A program made the translations under genes and the position numbers. A stretch of 64,000 bases of DNA from NCBI GenBank assembly GCA_013399875.1, contig VXAZ01009370.1:814161-878160 (forward strand), in the 5' to 3' direction. Below, piece by piece: positions 61,741 through 64,000 of the stretch; the first letter of the stretch is position 1; each line of letters opens with the position of its first letter. The notes under the pieces were generated by a model. The model was not told the DNA's origin, did not search any database, and saw nothing but the letters and a program-made list of their open reading frames with translations. The DNA comes from Gymnorhina tibicen. Taxonomy: Eukaryota > Chordata > Aves > Passeriformes > Artamidae.

Positions 61741-61945
61741 GCACTGGGTTTGCATGGCAAGGTTTGGATAGCAGAGGCAGGGAGGGGCTACAGGGGTGGC
61801 TTCTGTGAGAAGCTGCCAGAAATGTCTCCGTGTCCAACAGATCCAATTCCAGCTGACCCCAGGATGGACCTGCCACTGGCCAAGGCTGAGCCCATCAGTG
61901 CCAGTGGCAGCACCTCTGGGATAATGTATTTCAGAAGAGGGGGAA
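61741..61945 (+). mobile_element. Interspersed repeat, probably LTR-derived (solo, decayed)
   Basis: A GC-rich insert in AT-rich intron reads 'gcactgggtttgcatggcaa', 'ggggctacaggggtggcttc', 'gtgagaagctgcc', 'tgccactggccaaggctgag', 'cacctctgggataatg'. I recognise this wording from a dispersed avian repeat attributed to an LTR element. There is no internal retroviral coding sequence. Family name and exact ends are uncertain. Confidence 0.55.
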
Positions 61946-64000
61946 AAGCATGCACGTATTTTTAAACTAGATTCAGCGGATTCACTTCTGGTTATAAATT
62001 GTGCTTTAAAGAACTTTTGATAGAAAGGGGTTTTTAAAAGTAATTTTTTATACTTAATTCATAAATACTCTGATGAGAATCTGGTGTTTTAAATGCTTTT
62101 ACTGTCATGATTTGTAATAATAATACAGAAAATCTGCCTGCTGCAGACTGTGAATACTTTTGAGAATTCTTGCGGATGTAATTAAAGGTGCCAGTTCTTT
62201 AGAAGGAAGGAATATAAGGAAATCACATGGACTTTCAAGGTAAGGGAAAGACATTGTGGGAAGAAAGTAGGATGACAAAGGAGATAATAAATCCTCTGCT
62301 CTCCTGATGGAAAAAGAATGTACTCAGCATATGTCAAAGTGTTTTGATATATAATGGAAAACTAAAGGAAATTCAGCAGAGGAAACATTTCACACTTCAG
62401 ATTTGTTGCCATGGCAGTCTGCACAGCTGGGTTTGTACCATTAGATCGCTTTCACTTGGAAAAAGTATTGCACGAGATACTCTAGAAATACACAAGTTTT
62501 TGCTTATTAAGAAACGACATAAATTAATCTAGGAGCAGGTGTTTCAGATTCATCAGTGCGTTGAGCACTTCACAGCTGCAGGAACTTAGGCAAGAATCAA
62601 TTCCTCTCCGAGTCCCCAGCAAAGAGTGGAACTGAGAGTGGCACTTGGGCAGGTTCTGCTTTTCTTGGGTCTTATCAGTCCCGTGCTGCTGCAGTGAAGC
62701 TCACGAGGTCTCCAGCCTAGACACTGGGTTGCTTTCATTTTTATGAAGCAGTGATAAATGGGGCATTAGCTATGCACGTACCCACAGCACAAAAATGATT
62801 TAATTGAATCTTAGTTTTAAACAAGGAAAAAAAAAAAATGGTGTTACTTCATTTTGAGGTTTCTGGTAGCAGTGTTGTATTTTCTTCACAGCCTTGGGGC
62901 CTGTTCTCCTGTTGTGTAGGAGTTGAATGAGTATTTTCTGTGACTGCTCTAAAACATGGTTGACTTCTGTGAAGTCTCTGGATGGACAGATAATGGCAGA
63001 TTCAGGTGCTGTGTCAGCCTGGTTTGTACTGGTGTAAACATCTTGACTTGGTTGTACCTGATCAACCCTTTTTCCTTGCATTTATGTAGTTGCTCACCCT
63101 TCAAAAACCTGTGGGCTTGTGAACTTGCTGCTTATTAACGCACTCAGTTCTCACTGAAGATCCTTCAGTCTGTGTTGTGTATGAGGGGTTTTACTAATTC
63201 AGCTGAGAAACAGCCTTTTTACTGGTTGTATCCAAAAGCTCTGTGGTGGGAAGGGTCAGAAAATCGCTGCTCTGTGCTTGTTCAGAGATGCTGGCTCTCC
63301 TGTTAAAGTAGCAGAAAACACCCTTTAAACACTGTGTGGAAGTCAGGGCATCCTGTCAGATACTAGGCTTTGATTAAATGGTGTAATATTACAACTTCCA
63401 CTTCGATAGTTGCCATTTTCATTTAGTTCTGCCTGAGACTTAAAACTCAGGAGTGCCTTGGACTGAGGGTTTTTTTTAAAGGGTTTAGCAATAATCATTT
63501 TAAATAGAGTTTGCTGTTACTTGCTGTCTTCCTACACTTCACAGAACACTGAAAGGGAACAAATGAATAATTTTGAAACTATAGCCAAGAAAATGTTTTC
63601 GTATATGTAGGGTAAACGAACTGATCCATGGGGAGTAATCTTTTGGTTATGTGCAGTGGTTACTGCAATGAATGTGTTATGAGGTACCTTAGATTCTTAA
63701 AAGCTATGTTTTCTTTGGGATGCCAGAGGTGTGGGTTATTTTATGTTGTTCTGAGAACCAAGAGAATTTCTGCAGGAAGCTGATAGTGGCAGCACAAAGA
63801 AAGGGAAGTTGTCAGGATGTGGCCAGTGTTTGCATTGATCTCCAGGTGCACTGTTGCTCTGTCTCATTAATTGCAGGATTCTTTACCCTGAAAAAACGTC
63901 AGGGGAGATATGTGCCTTTTAGCTTTCATTCCCAGCCAACTTCATGCTGATGAATAATGAGATTTTAATAACGTCAAATTATGGCCTGGAAATTTGACAT
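61946..64000. other. C7orf50 intron, nothing identified
   Basis: AT-rich non-coding sequence to the end of the window. No splice-bounded exon is supported, so the remaining C7orf50 exons are expected further on. Confidence 0.55.

Overview
This is a eukaryotic nuclear window, almost certainly avian. It carries CR1-type retrotransposon tails (clear at about 10,490, 18,976 and 44,755), GT-AG introns, CpG-rich promoters and AATAAA signals. It matches the vertebrate block that is ZFAND2A - C7orf50 - GPER1 on human 7p22.3. The species cannot be fixed from the sequence alone.

Layout. Positions 1 to about 15,800 are a fairly GC-rich gene-poor flank with no supported gene, one CR1 tail, AT-rich patches that could be conserved non-coding elements, and one coding-like minus-strand fragment near 7,000-7,390. 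Positions 15,827-17,253 are a diverged minisatellite (40-50 bp units) interrupted by a 918-bp run of N. It abuts the CpG-rich promoter of ZFAND2A (plus strand, six coding exons, 17,647-20,572). About 3 kb further on is a second CpG-rich promoter (about 23,340-23,580), which I assign to C7orf50. Its first recognisable coding exon is 24,814-24,943. From there to the end the window is an AT-rich stretch that I read as one very long C7orf50 intron (at least 39 kb). Two intronless-CDS receptor genes lie inside it on the opposite strand: GPER1 (38,338-39,411) and a divergent orphan class A GPCR (48,677-49,693).

How the genes relate. ZFAND2A is the arsenite/heat-inducible AN1 zinc-finger adaptor of the proteasome stress response. 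Its promoter shows CRE, ARE-like and NF-E2/AP-1-like sites, and the adjacent minisatellite repeatedly contains TTCnnGAA cores, the unit recognised by HSF1. C7orf50 is a lysine-rich, probably nucleolar protein. GPER1 is the G-protein-coupled oestrogen receptor, and its nesting inside C7orf50 is the ancestral vertebrate arrangement.

Most interesting points: (i) the second nested receptor is an intact 7TM ORF lacking nearly every class A signature motif; (ii) GPER1 ends at a TGA where the human protein has an Arg codon, and the old C-terminal tail is still readable downstream; (iii) ZFAND2A can end either at residue 145 by running into an intron that has its own AATAAA, or at residue 177 after two more exons; (iv) the HSE-core-bearing minisatellite lies directly upstream of a heat-shock gene.
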